The notes under the pieces: model-generated
Database searches by the model: none
The model's input: only the letters and a program-made list of their open reading frames with translations
What the model was told of the DNA's origin: nothing
Source of the DNA: Pseudomonadota bacterium
GTDB lineage: Bacteria; Pseudomonadota; Gammaproteobacteria; Burkholderiales; Rhodocyclaceae
Assembly: GCA_018241685.1 (NCBI GenBank)
Contig: JAFEDJ010000006.1
Span: forward strand, 1-64,000
DNA: 64,000 nt
Reading direction: 5' to 3'
Part shown: positions 26,515-36,399 of the stretch, piece by piece
Numbering within the stretch: position 1 is the first letter of the stretch
Layout: each line of letters begins with the position of its first letter
Translations under genes and position numbers: made by a program

Positions 26515-27843
26515 TCAGGCCGTGGAGCGCTCAGCCGTATCGACCCGCTTAGCGGAGGGTGACAGCAACACCTTGTCCACTCGGTTACGATCCATGTCCA
26601 TGACCTCGAAACGCCAGCCGGCGGCTTCGAAATGATCGGTTGGCGCGGGCACCCGGCCCAGCGCATACATCAGGAACCCGCCCAGGGTGTGGAAGGAGCG
26701 TTCTTCCTCGCCCGGCAGATCGTCAGCAATGTCGAGTTCCGATTTCAGGCGCTCGATGCCCACGTCGCCATCCACCAGCCAGGAGCCGTCTTCCCGCTGC
26801 AGCATGTCCCTGTCCTCCGGCGCGTCCGGCACCGACAGCTCGCCGACGATCGCGGCCAGCACGTCGGTGAGGGTGACCAGGCCCTGCACGTCGCCATATT
26901 CGTCGATGATGAGTGCAAATTGCAGTTTTGCCCTCCGGAAGCTCTCGAGCAGCTGCGTTGTCGTCACTGATTCGGGCACGAACAGCGGCGGATGCAGCAC
27001 GGACTCCACGTCCGCCACCGAGATCCCGTGGCCCGGCAGCGCCTTTTTTAGCAGATCCCCGGTCTGCAGCACGCCAGCGACGTGCTCCAGGCCGCCTCGA
27101 CACACCACGAGGCGGGAGAATTCAGTATCGACGATGCTTTGGCGGATCGTGGCTTCGTCTTCCTCCAGGTCGATGAGCGACATGTCCCGGCGCGGTGTCA
27201 TGATCGACGAGATGCGCTGTTCGTCCAGCCGCAGCACGTTGGAGACGATCTCCTGCTCGCTTTCGTGGAAGACCCCAGCTTCGGCGCCTTGTTCCATCAA
27301 AACCTTGATTTCATCGTCGGTGACCGGCGGTTCCTCCTTGCGGCGGGCGCCGACGATGCGCAGGATGGCCGAACAGGAGCCGGACAGGATCACCACCAGC
27401 GGGTGGGTGACACGGGCCAGCAGCATCATCGGCCGGGCGATCAGCGAGGCGATGCCTTCCGGTGCCAGCAGGGCCAGGCGCTTGGGTACCAGTTCGCCGA
27501 CCACGACGGAAAAGTAGGTCAGGCCGATTACGGTGATGGTCAGCGCGATCCCCTTGGCGTAAGGGGCGAGGAGGGGGACACCGGCAAGCATTGCGGCCAG
27601 CGGATCGGCTACCGCGGCTTCGCCGATCGCGCCGTTGAGAATGCCGACCAGCGTGATGCCGACCTGGATGGTGGACAGGAAGCTGGACGGTTCCTGGTTC
27701 AGGGCCAGGGCCGCTTCGGCCCCCAGGCTGCCGTCGTCGGCAAGGTTTTGCAGGCGGGCCTTACGGGACGAGACCACGGCGATTTCGGACATGGCGAAAA
27801 CGCCGTTGAGAAGAATAAGCAACAGGACGAGGACTAAATCCAT
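26515..27843 (-). CDS. CNNM/CorC-family membrane protein (hemolysin-like, DUF21-CBS-CorC_HlyC)
   Basis: A 442-residue inner-membrane protein. The DUF21 domain with three to four helices (1-190) opens 'MDLVLVLLLILLNGVFAMSE' and contains 'SVVVGELVPKRLALL'. Two CBS domains follow (about 205-330, for example 'IMTPRRDMSLIDLEEDE' and 'FALIIDEYGDVQGLVTLTD'), then a C-terminal transporter-associated domain ('DGDVGIERLKSELD...HTLGGFLMYALG'). Family members are linked to Mg2+/Co2+ export. The ATG at 27843 starts directly at the first helix. It may be co-transcribed with the downstream sensor kinase. Confidence 0.9.
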   Translation of the reverse strand: MDLVLVLLLILLNGVFAMSEIAVVSSRKARLQNLADDGSLGAEAALALNQEPSSFLSTIQVGITLVGILNGAIGEAAVADPLAAMLAGVPLLAPYAKGIALTITVIGLTYFSVVVGELVPKRLALLAPEGIASLIARPMMLLARVTHPLVVILSGSCSAILRIVGARRKEEPPVTDDEIKVLMEQGAEAGVFHESEQEIVSNVLRLDEQRISSIMTPRRDMSLIDLEEDEATIRQSIVDTEFSRLVVCRGGLEHVAGVLQTGDLLKKALPGHGISVADVESVLHPPLFVPESVTTTQLLESFRRAKLQFALIIDEYGDVQGLVTLTDVLAAIVGELSVPDAPEDRDMLQREDGSWLVDGDVGIERLKSELDIADDLPGEEERSFHTLGGFLMYALGRVPAPTDHFEAAGWRFEVMDMDRNRVDKVLLSPSAKRVDTAERSTA

Positions 27844-28029
27844 CAGGTAAGCCGCCCTGCGGGACTGCAGGCGGCTTGTGTGTTGGGACGGCCTGCATTC
27901 TAACGGGATGGCCTGCAGTTTGGGCCGTCCTGGTGCTGAGGGCGCAGGCGGGCGGGCGCCGCGCATGACTGAATTCTCTGTAACCTACGCACCGTTGGGT
28001 GAATGGCACGAACCAAGGCTGCGAGAAGG

Positions 28030-28713
28030 ATGAAGATACTGATCGTCGAAGACGAGGCGAAGACCGGGAATTACCTCCGGCAAGGGCTGGCTGAGGCAGG
28101 CTTTGCCGTCGATCTTGTGCGGGATGGCATGGACGGCGTGCATGCGGGACTGACCGAGGACTATGACCTGATCGTGCTGGACGTGATGCTGCCTGGGCTC
28201 GACGGCTGGCATGTACTGCAGACCCTGCGCCGCGCCGGCAAGGAGCTGCCGGTGCTGTTCCTCACCGCGCGGGACAGCGTGGACGACCGGGTCAAGGGCC
28301 TCGAGCTGGGCGCCGACGATTACCTGGTCAAACCTTTTGCCTTTTCCGAATTGCTGGCCCGCGTGCGCACGCTGTTGCGGCGGGGTGTCCGCAGCAAGGA
28401 GGCCGATGTGCTGCAGGTGGCGGATCTGGAACTGGACCTGCCGCGCCGCCGGGTGTCCCGGGCCGGCCGACGCATCGATCTGACCGCCAAGGAGTTTGCG
28501 CTGCTCGAACTGCTGTTGCGCCGCCGCGGCGAAGTCCTGCCCCGCTCCTTGATCGCCTCCCAGGTTTGGGACATGAATTTCGATAGCGACACCAATGTGA
28601 TCGAGGTGGCGGTGCGCCGCCTGCGCGCCAAGATCGACGACGATTTCGAGCCCAAGCTGATCCGTACCGTGCGCGGCATGGGCTATGTGCTGGAAGAGCA
28701 GGACGCGCCGTGA
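28030..28713 (+). CDS. OmpR-family response regulator (CusR/CopR-like)
   Basis: A 227-residue regulator. The REC domain has '[16 protein letters not shown]', acceptor Asp in '[16 protein letters not shown]', Thr in '[12 protein letters not shown]' and Lys in '[12 protein letters not shown]'. The winged-helix DNA-binding domain spans about 130-225, ending '[14 protein letters not shown]'. '[32 protein letters not shown]' is typical of heavy-metal regulators. The start at 28030 matches the family N terminus. The stop overlaps the kinase start (GTGA). Confidence 0.9.
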   Translation: MKILIVEDEAKTGNYLRQGLAEAGFAVDLVRDGMDGVHAGLTEDYDLIVLDVMLPGLDGWHVLQTLRRAGKELPVLFLTARDSVDDRVKGLELGADDYLVKPFAFSELLARVRTLLRRGVRSKEADVLQVADLELDLPRRRVSRAGRRIDLTAKEFALLELLLRRRGEVLPRSLIASQVWDMNFDSDTNVIEVAVRRLRAKIDDDFEPKLIRTVRGMGYVLEEQDAP

Positions 28714-30101
28714 TCCGCCGCCATTCCCTGACCTTCCGTCTGACCCTGCTGTTCGCGCTAGCGTCCACCACGGTGCTGTTGGTGCTGGGTTTCATCGTCA
28801 AGGCTTCCGTCGAGCAGCATTTTCAGGAGCAGGACATGACGCTGCTGGAAGGCAAGCTGGAGTTGATCCGCCATGCGCTGGAGAGGGTGCATAGCCCGGA
28901 CGACCTGGACACGTTGGTGCAGCAGATGGACGATGCGCTGATCGGCCATCATGGGCTGGCGGTGGTAGTGACCGGTACCGACGGCCGCACCCTCTTTGCG
29001 ACCCGCGACAGCCCCTTCCCGCAAATGCTGCTGGAACGGGGTGACAAGCCGGATGCCGGCCATCCTTTCGTGTGGGAGACGGTGGACGGGGTGCCGTTCC
29101 GCGGTATCGTCGGCACGTTGCCCAGCGGTATCGAAGGCGCGCCGCCGGTCGTCGTCGCGGTGGCTACGGACATTTCCCATCACCGTCATTTCATGGATGG
29201 TTTCCTGCACAGCCTGTGGCTGGTGGTGCTCGGTGGCAGCGTCGCTACGGGGCTGCTTGGTTGGGTGGTAGCCCGCCGTGGCCTGGCGCCGTTGCGGAAA
29301 ATGGGCGCGCTCGCCGCCCAGGTCAGTGCCCGTAGCCTGGACCGGAGGCTGTCGGCGGAGGCAGTGCCCGTCGAACTGGCGGAGCTCGCCCGTTCCCTCA
29401 ATGCCATGCTGGGTCGGCTGGAGGAGTCCTTCCGGCGCCTGTCGGATTTCTCTTCCGACCTGGCCCACGAGCTGCGCACGCCGATCAGCAACCTGATGAC
29501 CCAGACCCAGGTGGCCCTGAGTCGGACGCGCACGGCCGACGAGTATCGTGAGGTGCTCGAGTCCAACGCCGAGGAGTTCGAGCGCCTGTCGCGGATGATC
29601 GGCGACATGTTGTTCCTGGCCAAGGCGGACAACGGCCTGATTGTGCCGGCCCACGAAACCTTCGAACTGGCCGACGAGGTCGCAGCGCTGTTTGAGTTCT
29701 ATGGGCCGGTTGCCGATGAACTGCGCGTGGTGCTGCGTCTACAAGGGCGGGGCACGGCGGGCGGCGATCGTCTGATGTTGCGCCGGGCGGTGGGTAACCT
29801 GTTGTCCAACGCCTTGCGTCATACGCCTGAGGGCGGACGTGTCGATGTGACGATCGACATCGCTCCGGACGGCATGACCCGCCTCGCGGTGGAGAACAGT
29901 GGAGAGCCGATTCCAGCCGAGCATCTGCCACGCCTGTTCGACCGCTTCTACCGTGTTGACGCGTCCCGCCACAATGAGGGCGACGGAGCCGGCCTGGGCT
30001 TGGCGATCACCCGCTCCATCATCCAGGCCCATGGCGGCACGATCGGGGCTCGAAGTGTCCCTCAGGGAAATGTCTTCGAGTTCGTTCTCCCACCGGATTG
30101 A
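28710..30101 (+). CDS. Heavy-metal-type sensor histidine kinase (CusS-like)
   Basis: A 463-residue kinase partner of the preceding regulator. It has an N-terminal helix (about 9-31), a periplasmic sensor (32-160) and a second helix ('[20 protein letters not shown]'). The HAMP domain is followed by the H-box '[20 protein letters not shown]', then '[13 protein letters not shown]' and '[15 protein letters not shown]'. The heavy-metal family HK signature is clear, but no metal efflux genes are adjacent, so the signal is uncertain. Confidence 0.9.
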   Translation: MIRRHSLTFRLTLLFALASTTVLLVLGFIVKASVEQHFQEQDMTLLEGKLELIRHALERVHSPDDLDTLVQQMDDALIGHHGLAVVVTGTDGRTLFATRDSPFPQMLLERGDKPDAGHPFVWETVDGVPFRGIVGTLPSGIEGAPPVVVAVATDISHHRHFMDGFLHSLWLVVLGGSVATGLLGWVVARRGLAPLRKMGALAAQVSARSLDRRLSAEAVPVELAELARSLNAMLGRLEESFRRLSDFSSDLAHELRTPISNLMTQTQVALSRTRTADEYREVLESNAEEFERLSRMIGDMLFLAKADNGLIVPAHETFELADEVAALFEFYGPVADELRVVLRLQGRGTAGGDRLMLRRAVGNLLSNALRHTPEGGRVDVTIDIAPDGMTRLAVENSGEPIPAEHLPRLFDRFYRVDASRHNEGDGAGLGLAITRSIIQAHGGTIGARSVPQGNVFEFVLPPD

Positions 30102-30232
30102 GTGGAAGCAAGCGCCTGTCGGAGGCACCTTGCGCGCCTTGAAAATTTTTTTGAAATCCTGTCATCCAGCTTGCTGACGTTTGCGTTAAGGGAGTACAGG
30201 TGAGCGATCACCGGATTTAACAGGAGAAGTCG

Positions 30233-30514
30233 ATGGGCAGTTATTGCAACGAGTCCTACGCAGAGTTTCTGGATTCCCTCAAGGCCGCGGGCGTCGTGAT
30301 CCGCAACGAAAGCGAAGTTCGCGAACGTCTGGCAGAGTCCCAGCGCTGGCGTAGTGCGTTCATGACCTTGGCCGCCAATGGTCGTACGATCGGTATCGAG
30401 TTTTCGGTGGATAACAACAGCGCACCGACGGCTGTTCAGCGCATCATGGCAGCACATGCTTTCCCGGCCGAAAAGGAAGCTGCGTTCCTCGCCCAGCTCA
30501 CCGCCGACCGTTAA
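30233..30514 (+). CDS. Hypothetical protein (93 aa)
   Basis: An unrecognised soluble protein with a well-placed AGGAGAAG before ATG 30233. It starts 'MGSYCNESYAEFLDSLKAAG' and has a beta-rich middle ('TLAANGRTIGIEFSV'). It stands alone between the CusRS-like pair and the convergent exbD, with its own upstream region and a terminator, which suggests an independent transcript. Confidence 0.65.
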   Translation: MGSYCNESYAEFLDSLKAAGVVIRNESEVRERLAESQRWRSAFMTLAANGRTIGIEFSVDNNSAPTAVQRIMAAHAFPAEKEAAFLAQLTADR

Positions 30515-30530
30515 GTCGTAACGCACCATC

Positions 30531-30598
30531 TGCACCGCAAGCGTCTCGCGGTGCATGGAAAAAGCCTCCTACCCGCGCAAAGCGGGCGGAGGTTTTTT
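30531..30598 (+). terminator. Double hairpin with T-run after the 93-aa gene
   Basis: The first hairpin is TGCACCGC/GCGGTGCA (30531-30538 with 30548-30555). The second has CCTCC at 30565-30569 and CCCGC/GCGGG nested inside, closing with GGAGG at 30588-30592, followed by six T (30593-30598). The second is a standard rho-independent terminator. Confidence 0.85.
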
Positions 30599-30685
30599 AT
30601 TGCCCGCAACTCTTGAGTTCGGACGAAAAAACGGGGGTGATCTGCTCACCCCCGTTTGTGGGATTGTTGCTTGTATCAGCAGTCT

Positions 30686-31102
30686 TCAATGGGCTCCGGG
30701 CTCGGTCACGAAGGCGATCTTGCCCAGTCCCAGGCGGCTGGCCGAGGACAACAGTTGGGCAACGTGGTCGTACTCGGCGCGCTTGTCCACCTGCAGATGG
30801 AGTTCCGGCTGCGGCTGGCGGGTCGCAACGCCTTCGAGGCGGCTCTGCAACTCGTCGGCGGCGACGTTTTCCCCATTCCAGGACAGGCTGCCGTCCGCCT
30901 TGATGGACAGGTTGATCTTGTCCGGTTTTACGTCCTCCTGCTGGCTGCTGGCCTTGGGGAGATCAAGCTTGACCGCGTGGTTGATCACCGGGACGGTGAT
31001 GATGAAGATGATCAGCAGAACCAGCATCACGTCCACCAGGGGCGTCATGTTGATCTCCGACATCACCTCGCCATCGTCGTCGAAGTGGCTGCTGAAACTC
31101 AT
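30686..31102 (-). CDS. exbD: Biopolymer transport protein ExbD
   Basis: A 138-residue subunit of the TonB energising complex. It has a single N-terminal membrane helix ('NMTPLVDVMLVLLIIFIITVP', about 17-37) carrying the essential Asp in 'PLVDVMLVLL', and a periplasmic domain with 'LHLQVDKRAEYDHVAQLLS'. It is the last gene of tonB-exbB-exbD, its ATG overlapping the exbB stop by 4 bases. Confidence 0.93.
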   Translation of the reverse strand: MSFSSHFDDDGEVMSEINMTPLVDVMLVLLIIFIITVPVINHAVKLDLPKASSQQEDVKPDKINLSIKADGSLSWNGENVAADELQSRLEGVATRQPQPELHLQVDKRAEYDHVAQLLSSASRLGLGKIAFVTEPGAH

Positions 31103-31827
31103 TGCGCTTCCTTCCGGGTCGGCAGGGGATGGATGCTGGCCGGGTTCTTGCGGACTTTGCCGCCGGTCACCAGGAAGGCGTGGAGGTCATGGGCGAAGTG
31201 CTTGAGGCGGGCCAGGATTTCCTTGTTGCCGCGCACCAGGGCGTTGTAGCCCAGCACGGCAGGAATCGCGACGGCCAGGCCGCCGGCGGTCATCACCAGG
31301 GACTCGCCCACCGGGCCGGCAACCTTGTCGAGGGTGGCCTGGCCGGCGGCGCCGATACCCATCAGTGCGTGATAGATGCCCCACACTGTACCAAACAGGC
31401 CGATGAACGGAGCCGTAGCGCCGACCGAGGCCAGGATGGACAGCCCGCCTTGCATGCGGCCGGTGGAGTCGTCGATGGACTGGCGCATGGTGCTGGTCAG
31501 CCAGTCGTTCAGGTTGAGTACGCCATGCAGTTCGTTCTGGTGCGTGACGTGATGGGCGACGGCTTCGGTACTGCGGCTGGCCAGATCGTGGAAAGGGTTC
31601 TCGGCTGAGTTCGGGGCCAGCGCGGCCATGCCGGCGTCCATGCTGGTGGCGTGCCAGAACTGCTTGGCGGCGGTGCTCATGCGGCGCAGGCGCACGAGGC
31701 TCCAGGCCTTGATGAGGATCACCGACCAGGAGGCCAGGGACATCAGCACCAGGATGATGGCGACACCGTGGGAGACACTGTCACCCTGGGCCCAGATATG
31801 GCCGAAACTGAAAGTGGATTCGTTCAT
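31099..31827 (-). CDS. exbB: Biopolymer transport protein ExbB (MotA/TolQ/ExbB proton channel)
   Basis: A 242-residue inner-membrane subunit forming the proton channel with ExbD. It has three membrane helices, with the family region 'SILASVGATAPFIGLFGTVWGIYHALMGIG' (about 130-160) and 'AGGLAVAIPAVLGYNALVR' (about 185-205). It sits between tonB (12-base gap) and exbD (4-base overlap). Confidence 0.93.
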   Translation of the reverse strand: MNESTFSFGHIWAQGDSVSHGVAIILVLMSLASWSVILIKAWSLVRLRRMSTAAKQFWHATSMDAGMAALAPNSAENPFHDLASRSTEAVAHHVTHQNELHGVLNLNDWLTSTMRQSIDDSTGRMQGGLSILASVGATAPFIGLFGTVWGIYHALMGIGAAGQATLDKVAGPVGESLVMTAGGLAVAIPAVLGYNALVRGNKEILARLKHFAHDLHAFLVTGGKVRKNPASIHPLPTRKEAQ

Positions 31828-31839
31828 GGGAATTCCTTC

Positions 31840-32601
31840 TTAGGACGCGGGGTTGAGTGTGAAATCGATGGGCACCTTGACGGTGCCGGCAACCGTCTGG
31901 TCGCCCTGGCGGGCCGGTACGAAGCGCCAACTGCGAAGGACGGTGTCGCGGGCGCTTTCGTCCAGGCGCGTGAAGCCGCTGCTCTTGAAGATGCTGACGT
32001 CGGTCGGACGTCCGTCGGCACCCACCTGCACCTTGAGCAGCACCCGTCCTTCTTCGCCCATGCGACGGGACAGGCGCGGGTACTCCGGTGCGGGATTGGA
32101 TAGATAGGCGGCGTCGAAGCGCGGCGGAACGATCGCCACCGGTGCCTCCTTGGCCGGAGCCTGGACGGGCGGCGCCGGAGGTGCCGGCTGGGCGGCAGGA
32201 GCCGTGGCTTCGACGGCGTTGGTAGCAGTCGCAGCGGAGGTCAGCGTTGGTTTGCTGGGCGCCACGGTGGGCGGGGCAGGGCGCTGCTTGGCAACGGGTT
32301 GCTGCTTGCTGACGGCAGGCTGCTGCGGGCGCGGCTGAGGCGGCTGAGGCGGCGTCGGCTTCGGGGTGTCGGGTGACACGAGGCTGACCGTCATGTACGG
32401 CTGCGGCGGCGTGATCGGCGGGATCGAACTTTCGAACTGGTAGGCGAACAGCCCCAGCAGCGCCAGGTGCAGAACGACCGCGACGCCGGTGCCCACCATG
32501 CTGCGACGCACGGGCAGGGGACTGTCCTGGCGCGAGAGCATCAGGACGGGGGCGGGCAGGGCTTGTTGCGGGGGAGCCGCCAAGGGCATGGCTGCGTTCA
32601 T
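31840..32601 (-). CDS. tonB: Energy transducer TonB
   Basis: A 253-residue protein linking ExbB/ExbD to outer-membrane receptors. It has one membrane helix (about 35-55), a long Pro/Gln/Ala-rich spacer ('PKPTPPQPPQPRPQQPAVS') and the C-terminal TonB domain ('SRRMGEEGRVLLKVQVGADG', 'VLRSWRFVPARQGDQ'). It is the first gene of the tonB-exbB-exbD operon, opposite the TonB-dependent receptor, so the module is self-contained. Confidence 0.92.
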   Translation of the reverse strand: MNAAMPLAAPPQQALPAPVLMLSRQDSPLPVRRSMVGTGVAVVLHLALLGLFAYQFESSIPPITPPQPYMTVSLVSPDTPKPTPPQPPQPRPQQPAVSKQQPVAKQRPAPPTVAPSKPTLTSAATATNAVEATAPAAQPAPPAPPVQAPAKEAPVAIVPPRFDAAYLSNPAPEYPRLSRRMGEEGRVLLKVQVGADGRPTDVSIFKSSGFTRLDESARDTVLRSWRFVPARQGDQTVAGTVKVPIDFTLNPAS

Positions 32602-32734
32602 GTCAGTCTCCAGTCGGGCTTGCTTCCTGGCTGGCTTGCGACATGCTTTGGGGCAGGTAGCTGGCTGGCTGAGATTTGATGCATCAGCGCACTTCGGACG
32701 GTCGGCGAAATCGCCCGACCCAGGATCCCGGAAT

Positions 32735-32782
32735 GCAAATGCGAACGATTCCTATTATATTGACGCTAAATTCCAACGTCAA
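32735..32782 (-). promoter_or_regulatory. tonB operon promoter with Fur-box-like sequence in a divergent control region
   Basis: On the minus strand a -35 TTGACG (complement of 32777-32782) lies exactly 17 bases from a -10 TATAAT (complement of 32754-32759), both near consensus. Just downstream and overlapping (32735-32759) is an A/T-rich sequence around 'AATGCGAACGATTCCTATT', which resembles a degenerate Fur box. TTGACG also occurs on the + strand at 32760-32765, in a position that could serve the receptor gene, though no good -10 follows it. Confidence 0.6.
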
Positions 32783-32900
32783 CGCTTTACCCGTGCGGTC
32801 CTTATTGTCTTCTCCCTCACCATCGGGAATTTTTCCCATGGCGCACAGACCGACCCTTGCGTAACCTGCGCCCAATCATAAAAGGGAGACAAGCCTCATC

Positions 32901-35411
32901 ATGCAACACGCCCGTCGTCAGCCAGCCCCATTAACTTCCGTGGTTCGCCGTCCTCGTCTTCACCCCCTTGCACTCGCTGTTCTGGCAACGTTTGCTGCCG
33001 GCGCGCAGGCGGACGACGACACCATCGCCCCCACTGTCGTGGTGGTTGGCCAGACTCCGCTTCCGGGGCTGGAGCTGCCGCTCGCTAAGATCGCTGCCCC
33101 GGTGCAGACAGCCACCGACAAGGACATCGAGAAGCGGCGGGCCCTCGATGTGGCCCAGTTCATGAATCGCCAGCTCAGCGGCGTGCATGTCAATGAGGTG
33201 CAGGGCAACCCCTTCCAGGTCGATGTCAATTACCGGGGCTACACCGCCTCGCCGCTGCTCGGAACGCCGCAGGGCTTGTCGGTCTATCTCGACGGAGTGC
33301 GCATCAACCAGCCCTTTGGCGACGTGGTCAGCTGGGATCTGATCCCGAAGGCGGCAATTGCCTCGATGAACATGATGCCGGGCTCCAACCCGCTGTTCGG
33401 CCTCAATACCCTGGGCGGCGCGCTGGCGATCCAGACCAAGGAAGGGCGCACCCATCCTGGTACCTCGGTGCAGGTGACCGCGGGCTCCTACGGCCGTCGC
33501 TCGGTCGAGTTCGAGCACGGTGGTTTCAACGACAAGGGGCTGGAGTGGTATGTCACCGCGAACCAGTTCCACGAGAACGGCTGGCGTACCAACTCGCCGT
33601 CCGATGTGCGCCAGGCCTTCGGGAAATTTGGCTGGCAAAACGCCAGGACCGACCTGGACCTGACCGTGTCCTATGCTGACAACCGCCTCACCGGCAATGG
33701 TCTGCAGGAAACGCGTTTCCTCGACCAGGATTACAGCAGCGTCTACACCCAGCCGGACATCACCAAGAACCGGTCCCTGTTCGTCAACCTGACCGGCAAG
33801 CACAGCCTGGACGACACGACGCTACTGTCCGGCAATGTGTATTACCGGAAGATCAATGCCTCCACCTACAACGGGGACATCAACGAGGGTTCGCTGGATC
33901 AGTCGATCTACCAGCCCAGCGCATCGGAACGTGCCGCGCTGGCAGCAGCCGGCTACTCGGGTTTCCCCACCAGTGGTGCCAACGCCAGCAATACGCCTTT
34001 CCCGTCCTGGCGTTGCATCGCCAATGCACTGGCCAACGAAGAGCCCAACGAGAAATGTACCGGGCTGATCAACCGGACCCGCAGCGATCAGGAGAATCTC
34101 GGCTTCTCCGGCCAGGCCTCCTTCTCATCCGATCTGCTCGGGCGCCGCAACCTGTTCATCGCCGGTGCCGGTTACGATCAGAGCAATGTGAGCTTCCAGC
34201 AGGGCGCCCAGTTCGGATACATAAACCCGGATCGCACGATCACGCCGGTCAATGCCTTTGCCGACGGTACGCAGAACTCCGAAGATGCCTTCGACTCCCG
34301 CGTCAGCCTGAACGGCCACACCCGCACATGGAGCCTGTTCGCCACGGACACCCTGTCCATCAACGACTACTGGCATGCGACCGTTTCCGGCCGCTACAAC
34401 CGGACGACGGTTAAGAATCGGGACAACCTCAATCCGGGCGGCGGCGCCGACTCCCTGGACGGCAATCACGTCTTCGACCGTTTCAATCCCGCGGTGGGGC
34501 TGAGCTTCGCGCCGTCTCGCGCGTGGAACGCCTATGCCGGTTACACCGAGGGCAGCCGCACGCCTACGGCGATCGAGTTGGGCTGCGCCAATCCGGACAA
34601 CCCTTGCAAGCTCCCGAATGCAATGGCGGGTGACCCGCCCCTCAAGCAGGTCGTGACCAAGACCTGGGATGTGGGCATGCGCGGCCAGATCGGTTCCACC
34701 AGCCGCTGGAACGTCGGCCTGTTCCGCTCCGACAACCACGACGACATCCTGTTCGTCGCCGACCAGCAGGCGGGCTATGGCTACTTCAAGAACTTTGGCG
34801 AGACCCGCCGGCAGGGTGTGGAGGCCGGCGGCAGCACCCGCATCGGGCCGCTCAGCCTGGCCCTCAACTACACCTACCTGGATGCCACCTACCGTACGGC
34901 CGAGACCGTCGGCGCCGCGGGCAACAGCACCAACAGCGCCGGCCCGGGCCTTGAAGGCACGGTGGATATCAAGCCGGGTGACCGCATTCCGCTGATCCCC
35001 AAGCACATGATCAAGGCGTCGGCCGATTACGAGTTTGGCGAGGCGCTGTCGCTGGGCGTGGACCTGATCGGCGTGTCCGGCTCTTATGCGCGGGGCAACG
35101 AGAATAATCAACATCAGCCGGATGGCGTCTATTACTTGGGAAGCGGCAAGTCCGGCGGCTATACGGTGACCAACCTGACTGCCAACTACAAGGTCAATCG
35201 CCAGGTGCAGCTGTTCGGGCAGATCAACAATCTGTTCGACCGGGAGTACAGCACTGCGGCCCAACTCGGCGCTACGGGGTTCTCGAGCACAGGCGGCATC
35301 GTTGCGCGGCCCTTCCCGGCGGTGGGCGGCGAGTACCCGCTGGTGAGCTCCACTTTCCTGGCCCCAGGCGCACCCCGCACTCTGTGGGTCGGCATCCGCT
35401 ACAGCCTGTAA
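32901..35411 (+). CDS. TonB-dependent outer-membrane receptor
   Basis: An 836-residue precursor. It has a long signal peptide (about 1-36, ending 'AAGAQA'), then a TonB-box-like stretch '[14 protein letters not shown]'. The plug domain is at about 60-190 ('[40 protein letters not shown]') and the 22-strand barrel ends '[11 protein letters not shown]', the usual C-terminal signature. The substrate is not evident. The TonB system next door and the Fur-like site suggest iron or another metal chelate. An extracellular-loop Cys pair (in 'WRCIAN' and 'EKCTG') may form a disulfide. Confidence 0.92.
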   Translation: MQHARRQPAPLTSVVRRPRLHPLALAVLATFAAGAQADDDTIAPTVVVVGQTPLPGLELPLAKIAAPVQTATDKDIEKRRALDVAQFMNRQLSGVHVNEVQGNPFQVDVNYRGYTASPLLGTPQGLSVYLDGVRINQPFGDVVSWDLIPKAAIASMNMMPGSNPLFGLNTLGGALAIQTKEGRTHPGTSVQVTAGSYGRRSVEFEHGGFNDKGLEWYVTANQFHENGWRTNSPSDVRQAFGKFGWQNARTDLDLTVSYADNRLTGNGLQETRFLDQDYSSVYTQPDITKNRSLFVNLTGKHSLDDTTLLSGNVYYRKINASTYNGDINEGSLDQSIYQPSASERAALAAAGYSGFPTSGANASNTPFPSWRCIANALANEEPNEKCTGLINRTRSDQENLGFSGQASFSSDLLGRRNLFIAGAGYDQSNVSFQQGAQFGYINPDRTITPVNAFADGTQNSEDAFDSRVSLNGHTRTWSLFATDTLSINDYWHATVSGRYNRTTVKNRDNLNPGGGADSLDGNHVFDRFNPAVGLSFAPSRAWNAYAGYTEGSRTPTAIELGCANPDNPCKLPNAMAGDPPLKQVVTKTWDVGMRGQIGSTSRWNVGLFRSDNHDDILFVADQQAGYGYFKNFGETRRQGVEAGGSTRIGPLSLALNYTYLDATYRTAETVGAAGNSTNSAGPGLEGTVDIKPGDRIPLIPKHMIKASADYEFGEALSLGVDLIGVSGSYARGNENNQHQPDGVYYLGSGKSGGYTVTNLTANYKVNRQVQLFGQINNLFDREYSTAAQLGATGFSSTGGIVARPFPAVGGEYPLVSSTFLAPGAPRTLWVGIRYSL

Positions 35412-35427
35412 TCACCAGTCCTGGTTT

Positions 35428-35465
35428 GCGGCAGACGGGTCATAAGACGGCCCGTCTGCCGCTTT
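35428..35465 (+). terminator. Terminator-like hairpin after the TonB-dependent receptor
   Basis: A perfect 12-bp stem GCGGCAGACGGG (35428-35439) / CCCGTCTGCCGC (35451-35462) follows 16 bases after the stop; only three T follow. It is likely the terminator of the receptor gene. Confidence 0.7.
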
Positions 35466-35693
35466 GCCATGGTGGATGGGGTGGTCTGTACGTCAGCTCA
35501 GGGGAGGGGGCGCGATACCACGCTTCCCCGAATGCCCCAAAAGCTGGCAGGATTCGGCCGACTCATGCAGCCGCCGACAATGCGCTCGTCTGACCGCAAC
35601 TGCCGTGGCTGTGTCGTGAACCCGGCTGAACTTTCATTGCATGATCTTCGAAGCATCCCCTCTCTCCACCCGGCTTCGCGGGCAGGAAACACC

Positions 35694-36332
35694 ATGAGCG
35701 CGCGCCTGCGCGTGGTCCTCGCGGATGATCATTCCGTCGTCCGCACCGGCTACCGGCGCCTGCTGGAGCTTGAGCCCGACATGGAGGTCGTGGCCGATTT
35801 CGGCGATGCGGATTCCGTCTGCCAATGGTTCGCCGACCACTCGGCCGACGTCCTGGTCCTTGACCTGTCGATGCCCGGACGTGGCGGCCTGGAGACGCTG
35901 GCCCGGGTCAAGGCACGCCAGCCCGGGCTCAGGGTGCTGATCTTCTCGATGCACGATAGCGCCTCTATGGTCGGTCAGGCCTTGCGCGCCGGCGCCGATG
36001 GCTACCTCACCAAGAGTAGCGAACCCGATGCACTCATCGACGCGGTGCGGCGGGTATCCCGTGGTGAGCAGGCCCTGGCGCCAGAGATTGCCGACGCGCT
36101 ATCGTCAGATGGCGGGCACGCGCCACATCTGGCCCTGTCTCCGCGGGAGTTCGAAATCTTCAGGTTGCTGGCTGCGGGGCGTACGGTGGAGGAGATCGCT
36201 GCCCGGCTCTTCCTCAGCGTCAAGACGGTTGCCAATTACCAGACCGCCATCCGCCAGAAAACCGGGCTTAATACCGCGCTCGATATGTACCGGCACGCCG
36301 AGGCTCACAGGCTGCTTGGCGATACGGAGTAA
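35694..36332 (+). CDS. NarL/FixJ (UhpA-like) response regulator
   Basis: A 212-residue regulator. The REC domain has 'RVVLADDHSVVRTGYRRLLE', acceptor Asp in 'DVLVLDLSMPGRGGLE', Ser in 'LIFSMHD' and Lys in 'GYLTKSSEPDALI'. The LuxR helix-turn-helix runs from 'LSPREFEIFRLLAAGRTVEEIAARLFLS' to 'VKTVANYQTAIRQKTG'. ATG at 35694 begins the REC domain; the frame is open earlier without homology. No histidine kinase is adjacent. Confidence 0.9.
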   Translation: MSARLRVVLADDHSVVRTGYRRLLELEPDMEVVADFGDADSVCQWFADHSADVLVLDLSMPGRGGLETLARVKARQPGLRVLIFSMHDSASMVGQALRAGADGYLTKSSEPDALIDAVRRVSRGEQALAPEIADALSSDGGHAPHLALSPREFEIFRLLAAGRTVEEIAARLFLSVKTVANYQTAIRQKTGLNTALDMYRHAEAHRLLGDTE

Positions 36333-36399
36333 GGCGAAAGAGGGTCCCGGAAGGGGGCTGGCGGGAGGGCATTCTTGGGCCGCCCCGCATCGATTCCCC

